This document shows positions 1-11,451 of a stretch of DNA of 64,000 bases, piece after piece. The notes under the pieces were generated by a model. That model was not told the origin of the DNA, did no database searches, and saw only the letters and a list, made by a program, of their open reading frames with translations. The stretch is taken from contig CAWCWV010000016.1 of assembly GCA_963799365.1 (NCBI GenBank), forward strand, positions 1-64,000. The letters run 5' to 3'. Positions within the stretch are counted from its first letter, which is position 1; each line of letters opens with the position of its first letter. The stretch is from Marinirhabdus sp963799365. Lineage in GTDB: Bacteria > Bacteroidota > Bacteroidia > Flavobacteriales > Flavobacteriaceae. The translations under genes were made by a program, and so were the position numbers.

Positions 1-249
1 TCGTTCCCTTTGGCAGGCAGGTGATTTGAAGAATGGTATTTATTGATATGAAAAGGGTTGATTATTTCAAATAGTATTGAAGGATTTTTTCTTATTTCTC
101 TAGTGTTCCAGTAAACCTTTTTGCGTTTTGCAAAAAGTTGTTTATATATATAGGTATAAAGGTGTAAAAAAAACTTTAGAAGCTAAGCTTGGTATTTCCA
201 GTGTGTTAAGAATTTTCTCAATAAAAACGATAAAAAAGATTGAATTATG

Positions 250-282
250 TTTGTTTTATAAAGCTAAGTGGGTGTATATTTG
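250..282 (+). promoter_or_regulatory. rRNA operon promoter P1
   Basis: TTTG at 250-253 and TATATTTG at 275-282, separated by 21 bases, match the Bacteroidota -33/-7 consensus (TTTG and TAnnTTTG). This is the first of three similar promoters ahead of 16S. The start of its transcript (CACCCGCTTTGAAGGA) is repeated after P2. Confidence 0.7.
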
Positions 283-369
283 CACCCGCTTTGAAGGAGA
301 GATCTGGAAGAGTTTTTCAGCAAAGAAATTGACGTTCTTATAAATTTTTGAATTATTTTTAAAACCTGC

Positions 370-398
370 TTGCGGGTTTAAAAAAGGTTGTATATTTG
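370..398 (+). promoter_or_regulatory. rRNA operon promoter P2
   Basis: TTG at 370-372 and TATATTTG at 391-398, 18 bases apart. The promoter and its first ~25 transcribed bases nearly repeat P1, and its upstream GCTTGCGGGTTTAAAAAAG is shared with P3. Confidence 0.75.
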
Positions 399-483
399 CA
401 CCCGCTTTGAAGGATAGATCTGGATTAGTTATTAGCAGATATTACAGGTTCATAATTTATTTTGATTTATTTTTACAACTTGC

Positions 484-513
484 TTGCAGGTTTAAAAAAG
501 GGTTGTATATTTG
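484..513 (+). promoter_or_regulatory. rRNA operon promoter P3
   Basis: TTG at 484-486 and TATATTTG at 506-513, 19 bases apart. It is the promoter nearest to 16S, about 200 bases upstream. It shares upstream sequence with P2 but has a different initial transcribed sequence. Confidence 0.75.
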
Positions 514-578
514 CACCCGCAAAACGGATGAGTGACTTAAAACACGGGTTCGGAGTAGTGGAGAGATGTAATAAAGAA

Positions 579-597
579 GTTCATTGATATATTGAAA
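579..597 (+). promoter_or_regulatory. boxA-like antitermination site before 16S
   Basis: GTTCATTGATATATTGAAA lies in the rRNA leader. A close copy (GTTCATTGACATATTGAGA) lies before 23S at 2901. The position and the resemblance to boxA (GCTCTTTAACA) suggest a NusB/S10 loading site. The function is inferred. Confidence 0.45.
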
Positions 598-716
598 TTG
601 ACAGCGTATGGGTAGTAATCGAAAGATTATTATCTGTATTGAAACTAAACTAAGAATAGTACCTGAGAATTTTTTGAGAGAGAGCTTTTCGTAATACTTG
701 AATATTATTTAAGATT

Positions 717-2239
<1,523 letters not shown>

Positions 2240-2391
2240 AGAGAAAGCCCGCAAGGGCAGAGAGAGTGCGACGAGAAGCTTATAGCTTTTCAAAATAAGG
2301 TGCTATTTTTGGTTTAGTTGTCAATTTTAATTTTTTATAAAGTCTGTAGGCGGTAGTCTATAGTTGGTGGTATGATATGCTTCTAGCTTTT

Positions 2392-2426
2392 ACTAACGAC
2401 TAAAAACTAACGACTATCGACTATTA
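2392..2426. repeat. degenerate heptamer array (ACTAACG type)
   Basis: Five consecutive 7-base units starting with ACTA: ACTAACG, ACTAAAA, ACTAACG, ACTATCG, ACTATTA. It lies between 16S and tRNA-Ile, ending four bases before the tRNA. Confidence 0.75.
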
Positions 2427-2430
2427 AAAC

Positions 2431-2504
2431 AGTCTCATAGCTCAGCTGGTTAGAGCGCTACACTGATAATGTAGAGGTCGGCAGTTCGAGTCTGCCTGAG
2501 ACTA
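2431..2504 (+). tRNA. tRNA-Ile (anticodon GAT)
   Basis: Cloverleaf drawn by hand: acceptor AGTCTCA pairs with TGAGACT, D-arm GCTC/GAGC, anticodon stem CTACA/TGTAG around loop CTGATAA (GAT at 2465-2467), T-arm with TTCGAGT loop. CCA is not encoded. It is a standard rRNA spacer tRNA, co-transcribed with 16S and 23S. Confidence 0.97.
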
Positions 2505-2524
2505 CAAAGCAAGTGAAACTTGCT

Positions 2525-2587
2525 GCTTTAAGCCATACGCTTTAAGCGATAAGCAAATAGCTTATTGCCTATAGCCTAAAGCTTACA
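2525..2587. repeat. degenerate heptamer array (GCTTTAA type)
   Basis: Nine consecutive 7-base units, each starting with GC: GCTTTAA, GCCATAC, GCTTTAA, GCGATAA, GCAAATA, GCTTATT, GCCTATA, GCCTAAA, GCTTACA. It sits between the two spacer tRNAs. A related array lies between 23S and 5S. Confidence 0.8.
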
Positions 2588-2667
2588 GCGAACAAACGTT
2601 CATTATAATATATTGAAAGGAAATTTTAGAAGTTGGGTATCCCAAGTTGACGTATAGGTCATCAATT

Positions 2668-2702
2668 AACTGATAACTGTTAACTGATAACTGGCAACTT
2701 AA
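2668..2702. repeat. degenerate heptamer array (AACTGAT type)
   Basis: Five 7-base units: AACTGAT, AACTGTT, AACTGAT, AACTGGC, AACTTAA. The array ends eight bases before tRNA-Ala. Confidence 0.75.
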
Positions 2703-2709
2703 AATAAAT

Positions 2710-2783
2710 GGGGGATTAGCTCAGCTGGCTAGAGCGCCTGCCTTGCACGCAGGAGGTCATCGGTTCGACTCCGATATTCTCCA
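2710..2783 (+). tRNA. tRNA-Ala (anticodon TGC)
   Basis: Acceptor GGGGGAT pairs with ATTCTCC (two G-U pairs), anticodon stem CCTGC/GCAGG around loop CTTGCAC (TGC at 2744-2746), T-arm ATCGG/CCGAT with loop TTCGACT. CCA is not encoded. It is the second spacer tRNA of the rRNA operon. Confidence 0.97.
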
Positions 2784-2900
2784 CAATTCTTGAGGTTTAA
2801 GGATTGATAGGTAGTAAAACAACCAAGGATATTGTTCTGTTTTTTAGGGATGATAAAATAGTTTTTGCTGCCATCATAATTTTACTGTTGACGGAAAAAC

Positions 2901-2919
2901 GTTCATTGACATATTGAGA
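2901..2919 (+). promoter_or_regulatory. boxA-like site before 23S
   Basis: GTTCATTGACATATTGAGA nearly repeats the 16S leader element at 579. A third, weaker copy (GTTCATTATAATATATTG) lies at 2598. The arrangement, one before each large rRNA, fits rRNA antitermination signals. The function is inferred. Confidence 0.45.
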
Positions 2920-2959
2920 ATAAAGAATACGAGAAAAGTAATAATTAAAGTAACAAATC

Positions 2960-3029
2960 TTAGTATTGAGTTTTTAGTTATGAGTATTGAGTTCGCTCAC
3001 TACTCACTATTGACCACTCATCACTAAGT
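2960..3029. repeat. degenerate heptamer array with inverted halves (TGAGTAT / ACTCACT)
   Basis: Ten consecutive 7-base units: TTAGTAT, TGAGTTT, TTAGTTA, TGAGTAT, TGAGTTC, then GCTCACT, ACTCACT, ATTGACC, ACTCATC, ACTAAGT. The second half is roughly the reverse complement of the first, so the RNA could fold back on itself just upstream of 23S. Confidence 0.75.
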
Positions 3030-3064
3030 ATGAATACTCATTAAAAGAGCAAAAAAGTACAATA

Positions 3065-5890
<2,826 letters not shown>

Positions 5891-5930
5891 CCCGATAACA
5901 ATCGGGATCTCTCCCGCCTTTGGGCGGGAG
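5891..5930 (+). other. two tandem hairpins after 23S
   Basis: CCCGAT/ATCGGG (5891-5906, four-base loop) is followed by CTCCCGCC/GGCGGGAG (5911-5930, four-base loop). Neither is followed by a clean T-run, so processing or 3'-end protection is as likely as termination. Confidence 0.6.
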
Positions 5931-6023
5931 GGGAAACTCTTTTACAAGTACTCACTTTAACCAACTACTTTTGTTGTATTTTTTATTCCAATATGTTAAG
6001 ATATTTGTGCATCGAAGATGCAC

Positions 6024-6086
6024 GCTTTAGGCTCTAGGCCTTAAGCAATAGGTATAAAGCCTACAGCTTAAAGCTTATAGCGCCCA
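6024..6086. repeat. degenerate heptamer array (GCTTTAG type)
   Basis: Nine 7-base units: GCTTTAG, GCTCTAG, GCCTTAA, GCAATAG, GTATAAA, GCCTACA, GCTTAAA, GCTTATA, GCGCCCA. It lies between 23S and 5S and is related to the 2525-2587 array. Confidence 0.78.
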
Positions 6087-6095
6087 AGCTACAAC

Positions 6096-6203
6096 TAAGG
6101 TGGTTATAGCGATGGGGCTCACCTCTTACCATTCCGAACAGAGAAGTTAAGCCCATTTGCGCCGATGATACTACATTCGTGGGAAAGTAGGTCGCCGCCT
6201 TCC
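6096..6203 (+). rRNA. rrf: 5S ribosomal RNA
   Basis: The ~107-base 5S rRNA is recognised by the terminal helix (AAGGTGGT with GCCGCCTT), the central block CCATTCCGAACAGAGAAG and the arm GATGATACTACATTCGTGGG. It is the last gene of the rRNA operon and is followed directly by a terminator. Confidence 0.95.
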
Positions 6204-6205
6204 TT

Positions 6206-6241
6206 AAAGGACTCAATCTAACGATTGGGTCCTTTTTTTTT
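6206..6241 (+). terminator. rRNA operon terminator (copy 1)
   Basis: AAAGGACTCAATC pairs with GATTGGGTCCTTT around loop TAAC and is followed by nine T. Decayed copies recur at 6355, 6532 and 6814 within the downstream repeat array. Confidence 0.9.
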
Positions 6242-6268
6242 GGATTAACTCAAATACACACGAATAAT

Positions 6269-6345
6269 GTGGTGGCACAGACATCACAAATTTAAGTTAA
6301 CCCGTGGATTAAAAAATGTGCTGTGCCGTTTTCCTAACTCTAACG
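6269..6345 (+). ncRNA. repeat-array unit 1: hairpin-scaffold element
   Basis: Stem GGCACAG (6274-6280) / CTGTGCC (6321-6327) is preceded by GTGGT and followed by GTT. About 40 bases lie between the arms. A second inverted pair GCCGTT/AACGGC follows. The inner sequence is almost identical to unit 3. No protein is evident. It is called a candidate structured RNA only because the stem covaries among the five units; transcription is inferred. Confidence 0.5.
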
Positions 6346-6354
6346 GCCTTCCTT

Positions 6355-6390
6355 AAAGGACTCTAGCTAACGATTGGGTCCTTTTTTTTT
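6355..6390 (+). terminator. array terminator (copy 2)
   Basis: AAAGGACTC and GATTGGGTCC followed by ten T: a repeat of the 5S terminator in which the upper stem is partly lost but AAAGGAC/GTCCTTT is kept. It is followed by GGATTAAACTCAAATACAC, which also follows copy 1. Confidence 0.7.
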
Positions 6391-6418
6391 GGATTAAACT
6401 CAAATACACACGAATAGC

Positions 6419-6520
6419 GTGGTGGCGCAAAGTTTTTATGAATAACTTGACCATGGGAACCGTCACAATTATAATTTTAGTAGCCAAAGACAATGTTTTT
6501 GCGCCGTTTAATCTCCCAAA
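6419..6520 (+). ncRNA. repeat-array unit 2: hairpin-scaffold element
   Basis: Stem GGCGCAAA (6424-6431) / TTTGCGCC (6498-6505) in the same GTGGT ... GTT frame as unit 1, with an unrelated ~66-base inner segment. Both arms differ from unit 1 in a compensating way. The unit starts exactly 150 bases after unit 1. Confidence 0.5.
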
Positions 6521-6531
6521 GACCCTTTCCT

Positions 6532-6566
6532 TAAGACTCGATTCATTTATTTGAACGGACCTTTTT
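6532..6566. terminator. degenerate array terminator between unit 2 and the reverse unit
   Basis: AAGACTCGATTC, an eight-base loop, GAACGGACCTTTTT: a diverged copy of the 5S terminator with an imperfect stem. It lies between convergent units and could act in both directions. Weak. Confidence 0.4.
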
Positions 6567-6577
6567 ATTGTTTGTAC

Positions 6578-6670
6578 CTACGGCGCGAGTTCATTTTTGA
6601 ACGCATCTATATACAATTTGTCAGGGTAAGAACTATCAATGAAACTAAGAACTGCTCGCACCACCACGAA
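6578..6670 (-). ncRNA. repeat-array reverse unit
   Basis: On the minus strand GTGGTGGTGCGAG (plus 6655-6667) pairs with CTCGCGCCGTAGG (plus 6578-6590), extended by GTTC/GAAC. The scaffold is the same as in the forward units (GTGGT, GGyGC...GCGCC, GT) with a further unrelated inner segment. The opposite orientation argues against simple tandem slippage. Confidence 0.45.
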
Positions 6671-6701
6671 AGATTGTAATTATAAATCATACGTGACTAT
6701 T

Positions 6702-6790
6702 GTGGTTGCGCAGACATCACAAAATTTAAGTTAACCCGTGGATTAAAAAATGTGCTGTGCCGTTGCCATAATTATACCGCCCGCCCGTAA
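6702..6790 (+). ncRNA. repeat-array unit 3: hairpin-scaffold element
   Basis: GCGCAG (6708-6713) pairs with CTGTGC (6755-6760), with one G-U pair. The inner segment 6714-6764 is nearly identical to 6281-6330 of unit 1, differing by one inserted A. It is the only pair of units that shares an inner segment. Confidence 0.5.
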
Positions 6791-6813
6791 AAGGGTTCGG
6801 ATAACCCTTCCTT

Positions 6814-6849
6814 AAAGGACTCTAGCTAACGATTGGGTCCTTTTTTTTT
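6814..6849 (+). terminator. array terminator (copy 3)
   Basis: The sequence of copy 2 is repeated (AAAGGACTCTAGC, then GATTGGGTCC and nine T), preceded by CCTTCCTT, which is also the 3' end of 5S. Confidence 0.7.
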
Positions 6850-6880
6850 GGATTTAATCTAAACTTTCCAACGAAAAAAG

Positions 6881-6990
6881 TGGTGGCAAAAGTCCTCCAA
6901 AATAGATTTGGGAATAACATACCTTCAGAATTTATCGTTTAAACTACTGCTGAAATGGGCTTTTGCCGTTTCTCTAATTTATTGCGCCTT
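6881..6990 (+). ncRNA. repeat-array unit 4: hairpin-scaffold element
   Basis: A perfect 8-bp stem GGCAAAAG (6885-6892) / CTTTTGCC (6960-6967) in the same GTGGT ... GTT frame, with its own ~67-base inner segment. It ends at GCGCCTTCCTTAAA, resembling the 3' end of 5S. A short reading frame across it has no coding character. Confidence 0.5.
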
Positions 6991-6996
6991 CCTTAA

Positions 6997-7030
6997 AAAT
7001 CCAATCATTTATTTGATTGGATTTGTTTTT
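6997..7030 (+). terminator. terminator closing the array
   Basis: A perfect 10-bp stem AAATCCAATC / GATTGGATTT with an eight-base loop, then GTTTTT. Its sequence differs from copies 1-3, but it holds the same place after CCTTCCTTAAA. Confidence 0.8.
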
Positions 7031-7222
7031 GCAACAAACTCAAAAAGCTGCTTTTACCATGAATTACATGGTGTCGCAAACACTGAAAAATTTTAGTGTC
7101 AATCACTTCTTGTTTTGAAATTCCATAAAAAAGAAATACTAGTATATGTTTGTTTTGTTGTTGAAATTGTAGCTTCTACTTTTTGAAGTTATACTTAGTC
7201 ATAGTTAAAAGTACCAAAATCG

Positions 7223-7302
7223 CAACAGGGATAGGAACGATATCCTTTTTGCGCTAGCAGCTTTGCGCAAAAAGATAAAGCGTATAGCCCGGCTGTTGCC
7301 CA
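7223..7302 (-). ncRNA. flavobacterial intergenic hairpin element, copy A (candidate Flavo-1-like)
   Basis: On the minus strand it runs from GGGCAACAGCCGGGCTAT through the stem CTTTTTGCGC / GCGCAAAAAG to CTATCCCTGTTGC. Outer arms GCAACAG/CTGTTGC pair. It lies just 3' of the stop of the minus-strand gene ending at 7320. A second copy is at 11121-11199. It could be an RNA element or a mobile repeat; the Flavo-1 name is a guess. Confidence 0.55.
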
Positions 7303-7319
7303 AAAGAAAAGGCTATGAA

Positions 7320-10106
7320 TTATAATGTGTAAACAAACCTAAACGTTATAAATCTAGGTTGTATAAAAGTTTCCGAAGAAATTACTGAAATGTTATTGGC
7401 GCTATTCCGAACCTGAGAAGCTATATCTAAAATATTTGTTGCCTTTAGTTCATATTCCCATTTTGCATCTCTATCTTTTCTGTACGATAGTGTAGCGTCC
7501 CAATTCTGAAATGATTGTGAATTACCATTTCCTAAATCCTGGTTGGTGTAACTATAATTAGTTCGGAATGTAATTTTTTTCCAAATGTACGCATCAAAGT
7601 CAATCGATGGTGCATTCGTGATAAATGTAGTTTCACGATTGCCCTGATTGTTATTGGTTACACTATATCGATACTGTAGGCTTACATTGGGTGCTATTTT
7701 AAAGTTGGTGCGAATACCAGGAGTATAGGTTTGGGTATAGCCTTCATTTAAGGATTGCTGCCCCTGGATAAACTGATTAATTTTGCTGTAATTGAAGCTT
7801 GCATTTAAACTGGCTCGTACCTTCCCGAAGGTACGTTGCACCCTGCCAAACACATTTACATTTTCATCGGCAAAGTTAGAGTTGAAAAAAGTGCTGGTGC
7901 GAATTACGTTTTCGAAATTAGTCACACTGCGTATTTGATCTATATTACTAGAATAAGCTGCTCTGGCAAATACATTGGTGTAGTTAAAAAGGTTAAAACT
8001 GCTGTAAAGCAAACTTACATTGTGCGAAAGGGCATTTTGTAAATCTGGTGCTCCAAACTGAATGCTGTTATAATCGTTAAGTACCAAGCCTTGTGCTAAT
8101 CGGGTTACATCTGTAAATTGATTGCGCATTTCGTACCGAGCTGTGAGGGATTCACTTTTTTTAAATTCAATGCGCGTTTCAAAATCTGGTAAAACACGAA
8201 TAAAATTGTCTTTAAAAGTTGTTCCAAACTGGCTGTTTTTATTCCCATAGGCGTGTACTGAGAATCCTGGTGTGAGTGTAAACTTTCCAGATTTTATTCG
8301 GTAATGTGTGCCTATATAAAAATCACTAAAGTTATATTTGGTATCGTTGGTTGCTCTTCCATTGTTAAAGGTAGGTGCTATCTGCTGTTGGGATTGGGTG
8401 TTTAAAAATTGAAAAATAGAGGAGTTAAATTCCTGAGTACTCAAGATAGTACCTAGTGTAAAATTAAGATTGCTTCTCTGATTCAGAATATGATAATAAT
8501 CGAGCTTTGCGTCCAATTGATTCGATTTTATGCGTCTATTCTGACCCAAATTATAATTGTTTAATGTAGTATCAAGACCCAGGGCTTCTGCGGTGCTATC
8601 GAACGCATCCTGGTTATTAGGGTTATTGTCTAGAATAGCATTGTAGAAGGGATCTTCATTTTTTATAAGGTGCTGTACTTCGAAAGCGAAAATATTGTTC
8701 TCATCTAAGGTATAATAGTAATTCAGATTTTGATTAATGCTATAGGGGGTTACTTCATCAATTTGTATTGTATTTCCAAGAACTGAAGAAAACAAATTCT
8801 GGTTTTGGGTATCACTAGATATTCTGCTTAAAACGTCGTAGTCTAATTGATTATTCCCGTTAGGTTGATAGGATGCACTTAACTTTACCAATCCCTGATC
8901 TGAGCGTTCCCTGCTATTTTGTTGTGTCGCTTCGTCTGGAATACCCAAATCGCTATTGGTGTATTGTACAAAACTCGTTTCTTTAGATAAAATTCTACTG
9001 CTGTTGTATATAAGAAATCCGCTAAGGTCCAACCCTGGATTTGGCGCATAACTAAAGTTTCCTGTTGCCAGTTTGTTTTCAATTTCCAGTGCATTATTTT
9101 GATTGGTCAAAAAATTTAAACCATTATCTCCCAAGTTTATATCGGTACCACTACTCCTGCTTGGTGTTCTAAATCCGCCACCAAAGCCACGGATATCGCG
9201 TTGTGTTAAAGCCACTTCGCCTGTATTATTAAGATCGCCTATAAAATTAACACTGTATTTAGGGCTGTAATAGAAAAGCTTTGGTTGAAGTAGGTAAAGC
9301 TCATTGTCTGGGGTGGTCCCACCTCCAGCAGTAATATTTCCGAACCAAAAGTTTTCTTTACCTTCTTTTAGTTTGATGTTTAAAGCTACATTATCCTGAT
9401 TGTTTCTAACACTGCTTAACTGTCCAACTTCGGCATAATTTCGTAGTACCTGCACCTTGTCTACAGCATTAGAAGGAATATTTTTGGTTGCTAATTTGGT
9501 ATCTCCATCAAAGAAGTCTTTGCCATTAACCATTAACTTGTTTACCACTTTACCTTCCACTTCAATTTGTCCGTCTTCATTTATTTCAACCCCAGGTAAA
9601 TTTGCAAGAACATCTTCGAGTTTTCGTTCGGTTCCAGTATTAAAAGAGTCTGCATTATAAATTAGGGTATCACCTCTAATTACTACTGGCATATCGAAGG
9701 TAAGTTCAACTGCATCCAGCGTATTGTCTGCCTGAAGTATAAAATTTTTGGTAGTATTGGTTTCTTGTGTAGTAAATACTTCTTCATAGGTTTTTAAACC
9801 TATGTAACTTACTTGTAATTTGTAGGTTTTATTTGTTTCTAACGTTAAGCTGTAGGCACCTTTTTCGTTCGTAATTCCGTAGGTTTCCAACGCATTTGTT
9901 TCCTGATTTATAGCCACTACGTTCGCTAGTTCCAGAGGTGTATTTAAACTATCTTTTACAACGCCATCCAGCTTTATTTGCGCATACGTACAAGCTAAAA
10001 ACAGTAAAGAAAATATGCAGCAAATACTTTTCACAAGTTTAGTTTTGAGGTGTTTATGATAAATGGCAATTTTTTGCCTAGTTTCTTCTTCTTCCTCTAT
10101 TGTCAC
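7320..10106 (-). CDS. outer membrane beta-barrel family protein (TonB-receptor-like)
   Basis: A 928-residue outer-membrane protein with a hydrophobic signal segment (about 28-42, ending ACTYAQ). A carboxypeptidase-like regulatory domain follows (about 45-125), then a plug-like region with LEDVLANLPGVEINEDGQIE, then a long beta-barrel ending in FRFVYTL. Such proteins act as TonB-linked channels or surface proteins; the substrate is unknown. It overlaps the upstream GLPGLI gene by 29 bases, a common flavobacterial pair. The first ATG leaves 24 residues before the signal, so a GTG at 10034 is a plausible alternative start. Confidence 0.85.
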   Translation of the reverse strand: MTIEEEEETRQKIAIYHKHLKTKLVKSICCIFSLLFLACTYAQIKLDGVVKDSLNTPLELANVVAINQETNALETYGITNEKGAYSLTLETNKTYKLQVSYIGLKTYEEVFTTQETNTTKNFILQADNTLDAVELTFDMPVVIRGDTLIYNADSFNTGTERKLEDVLANLPGVEINEDGQIEVEGKVVNKLMVNGKDFFDGDTKLATKNIPSNAVDKVQVLRNYAEVGQLSSVRNNQDNVALNIKLKEGKENFWFGNITAGGGTTPDNELYLLQPKLFYYSPKYSVNFIGDLNNTGEVALTQRDIRGFGGGFRTPSRSSGTDINLGDNGLNFLTNQNNALEIENKLATGNFSYAPNPGLDLSGFLIYNSSRILSKETSFVQYTNSDLGIPDEATQQNSRERSDQGLVKLSASYQPNGNNQLDYDVLSRISSDTQNQNLFSSVLGNTIQIDEVTPYSINQNLNYYYTLDENNIFAFEVQHLIKNEDPFYNAILDNNPNNQDAFDSTAEALGLDTTLNNYNLGQNRRIKSNQLDAKLDYYHILNQRSNLNFTLGTILSTQEFNSSIFQFLNTQSQQQIAPTFNNGRATNDTKYNFSDFYIGTHYRIKSGKFTLTPGFSVHAYGNKNSQFGTTFKDNFIRVLPDFETRIEFKKSESLTARYEMRNQFTDVTRLAQGLVLNDYNSIQFGAPDLQNALSHNVSLLYSSFNLFNYTNVFARAAYSSNIDQIRSVTNFENVIRTSTFFNSNFADENVNVFGRVQRTFGKVRASLNASFNYSKINQFIQGQQSLNEGYTQTYTPGIRTNFKIAPNVSLQYRYSVTNNNQGNRETTFITNAPSIDFDAYIWKKITFRTNYSYTNQDLGNGNSQSFQNWDATLSYRKDRDAKWEYELKATNILDIASQVRNSANNISVISSETFIQPRFITFRFVYTL

Positions 10107-10896
10107 GCATCTCGGTCATTTTCTCCCGAACGGTAGCCTGGTATTCACTTTTTGTAATTTCTTTCCCTTTGTCTGGCGCTTCAATTTTAATAGTTTCTTT
10201 TGGATTTAAGACTATTTTAGAACAAAGCATCACGGTACTACCCGCACTTACTTCTAAAATAAGACCAGGAAGCCACCAATATTCGCCGGGACCATGGCTT
10301 ACTGGAATTTGAAGTGTATACCAGGCCTCAACTTCGGTCATTGGAACTTCAGCAGTGTCTGAACTCTCTTCGGAATCTGATTCTCTTAAATCACCCCAAG
10401 AAAAGTCGTACCAGGTTAATTCTTCAGTAGGTATGGAAGCTGTGGCTTTAAAACAGGTATACTGGCCAATAATTTTTGATTCTGAACCCATTTTCCAGTC
10501 TATTTCCTGCAATTTGTCCTTTACTAAAAACTTTTTGCCATAAAATTCCTGACTTTGTAAGAGCTGATTCTCTTTTACATTTTTATATTGTTCTCCTCTA
10601 GTGAAATTACTTCCCCAAGTATCTGTAGCACCTGCAATGGCATCTATTTGGTCTTCTTCATTAAATACAGACTCTGTTTTATTGAAATCGAGTACATATG
10701 TTTTTTCAAGTCTGTTTTTTAAACGTGCGTAGACTTCTTTTTTTTGTGCTTCGTTCATACGTGCGCCCCAAGTTCCTAATTCCATTTTGGCTTTAGAAAA
10801 ATAATATGCTTTCCCTTGAAATTCTTGGGAGGTATTTGTAAACGATACAAGTGTTGAAACCGCGAGGGCTGTTAGAAAGAGATAAAATATTTTCAT
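10078..10896 (-). CDS. GLPGLI family protein
   Basis: A 272-residue exported protein with an N-terminal signal peptide (about 1-18) and the family-defining LPGLILEV at 209-216, preceded by WW. The Bacteroidota GLPGLI family is of unknown function and is often encoded beside an outer-membrane barrel protein, as here. The tail is basic and low in complexity (RGRRRN). A direct repeat upstream (10924 and 10954) may be a regulatory site. Confidence 0.85.
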   Translation of the reverse strand: MKIFYLFLTALAVSTLVSFTNTSQEFQGKAYYFSKAKMELGTWGARMNEAQKKEVYARLKNRLEKTYVLDFNKTESVFNEEDQIDAIAGATDTWGSNFTRGEQYKNVKENQLLQSQEFYGKKFLVKDKLQEIDWKMGSESKIIGQYTCFKATASIPTEELTWYDFSWGDLRESDSEESSDTAEVPMTEVEAWYTLQIPVSHGPGEYWWLPGLILEVSAGSTVMLCSKIVLNPKETIKIEAPDKGKEITKSEYQATVREKMTEMRDNRGRRRN

Positions 10897-10923
10897 GATA
10901 TCATAGGTTGTTCAGCGAATTTA

Positions 10924-10965
10924 TACAAACATTAAACAATTTAATTAATTTTGTACAAACATTAA
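10924..10965. promoter_or_regulatory. direct repeat upstream of the GLPGLI operon
   Basis: TACAAACATTAA occurs twice (10924-10935 and 10954-10965), 30 bases apart, ahead of the minus-strand operon. It could be a tandem operator or a duplicated -33 region (TTTGTA on the minus strand). The rest of the 10897-11214 spacer holds only the hairpin element at 11121. Confidence 0.35.
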
Positions 10966-11120
10966 CACTCGTTGTTATTGTAACAGCTAGCATTTGAAGT
11001 TGTTAGATATTTGTGATGGGGTGCGTTTAGAAAGGGTTTAAGCATAAGCTGGAGCGCATACTATTTTGCATAAGGAAACCATCCACCTATAAAAGCTTGT
11101 TTATTGTATTAATGAGTTTT

Positions 11121-11199
11121 GCAACAGGGATAGTAGCGTCATCCTTTTTGCGCCAGCGGATACGCGCAAAAAGATATAGCGAATAGCCCGGCTGTTGCC
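11121..11199 (-). ncRNA. flavobacterial intergenic hairpin element, copy B (candidate Flavo-1-like)
   Basis: Same element as at 7223-7302: minus-strand GGCAACAGCCGGGCTATTCG, stem CTTTTTGCGC / GCGCAAAAAG, closing CTATCCCTGTTGC. It is again placed within 20 bases of the stop of a minus-strand gene. Differences between the copies lie mostly in loops. Confidence 0.55.
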
Positions 11200-11214
11200 A
11201 AAATAAACTTGTTA

Positions 11215-11451
11215 CTAATTAAAAAGTGCTTTTAAAATTATTTTTATACCGTTAAAAAGCAGGTAAATGGTAGCTGCCATGCCAATTATTGCCAGCGGAA
11301 GTAAATAGTACATTGGAATGGTGTCTTTATTTAAAAATGTAAAGGTAAAGGCGTAGGTTGTTATCACTAAAAGCGGAAGGGCAAGTGCCAGACGTTTTAG
11401 TCCTTTTACTAATAGTTGTTTGTCGGTATGTTTTTGAGGGCGGTTATCCAT
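11215..11451 (-). CDS. small two-helix membrane protein (DUF6095-like)
   Basis: A 78-residue protein with a charged N-terminus (MDNRPQKHTDKQ) and two membrane helices at about 20-38 and 46-70. It resembles the small DUF6095 family seen next to murQ in flavobacteria. It overlaps the murQ stop by eight bases, so the two are translationally coupled. The function is unknown. Confidence 0.7.
   Translation of the reverse strand: MDNRPQKHTDKQLLVKGLKRLALALPLLVITTYAFTFTFLNKDTIPMYYLLPLAIIGMAATIYLLFNGIKIILKALFN

Noticed and set aside
128..343. 71-codon reading frame upstream of 16S
   Set aside because: It lies across rRNA promoter P1, is rich in Lys and Ile, and has no family resemblance; chance frame.
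6206..7030. Integron attC cassette array
   Set aside because: The shared ends do not give the GTTRRRY / RYYYAAC core pairs, there are no cassette genes and no integrase is in the window.
6908..7096. 62-codon frame over unit 4 and its terminator
   Set aside because: It crosses the terminator stem and unit boundary and has no coding character.
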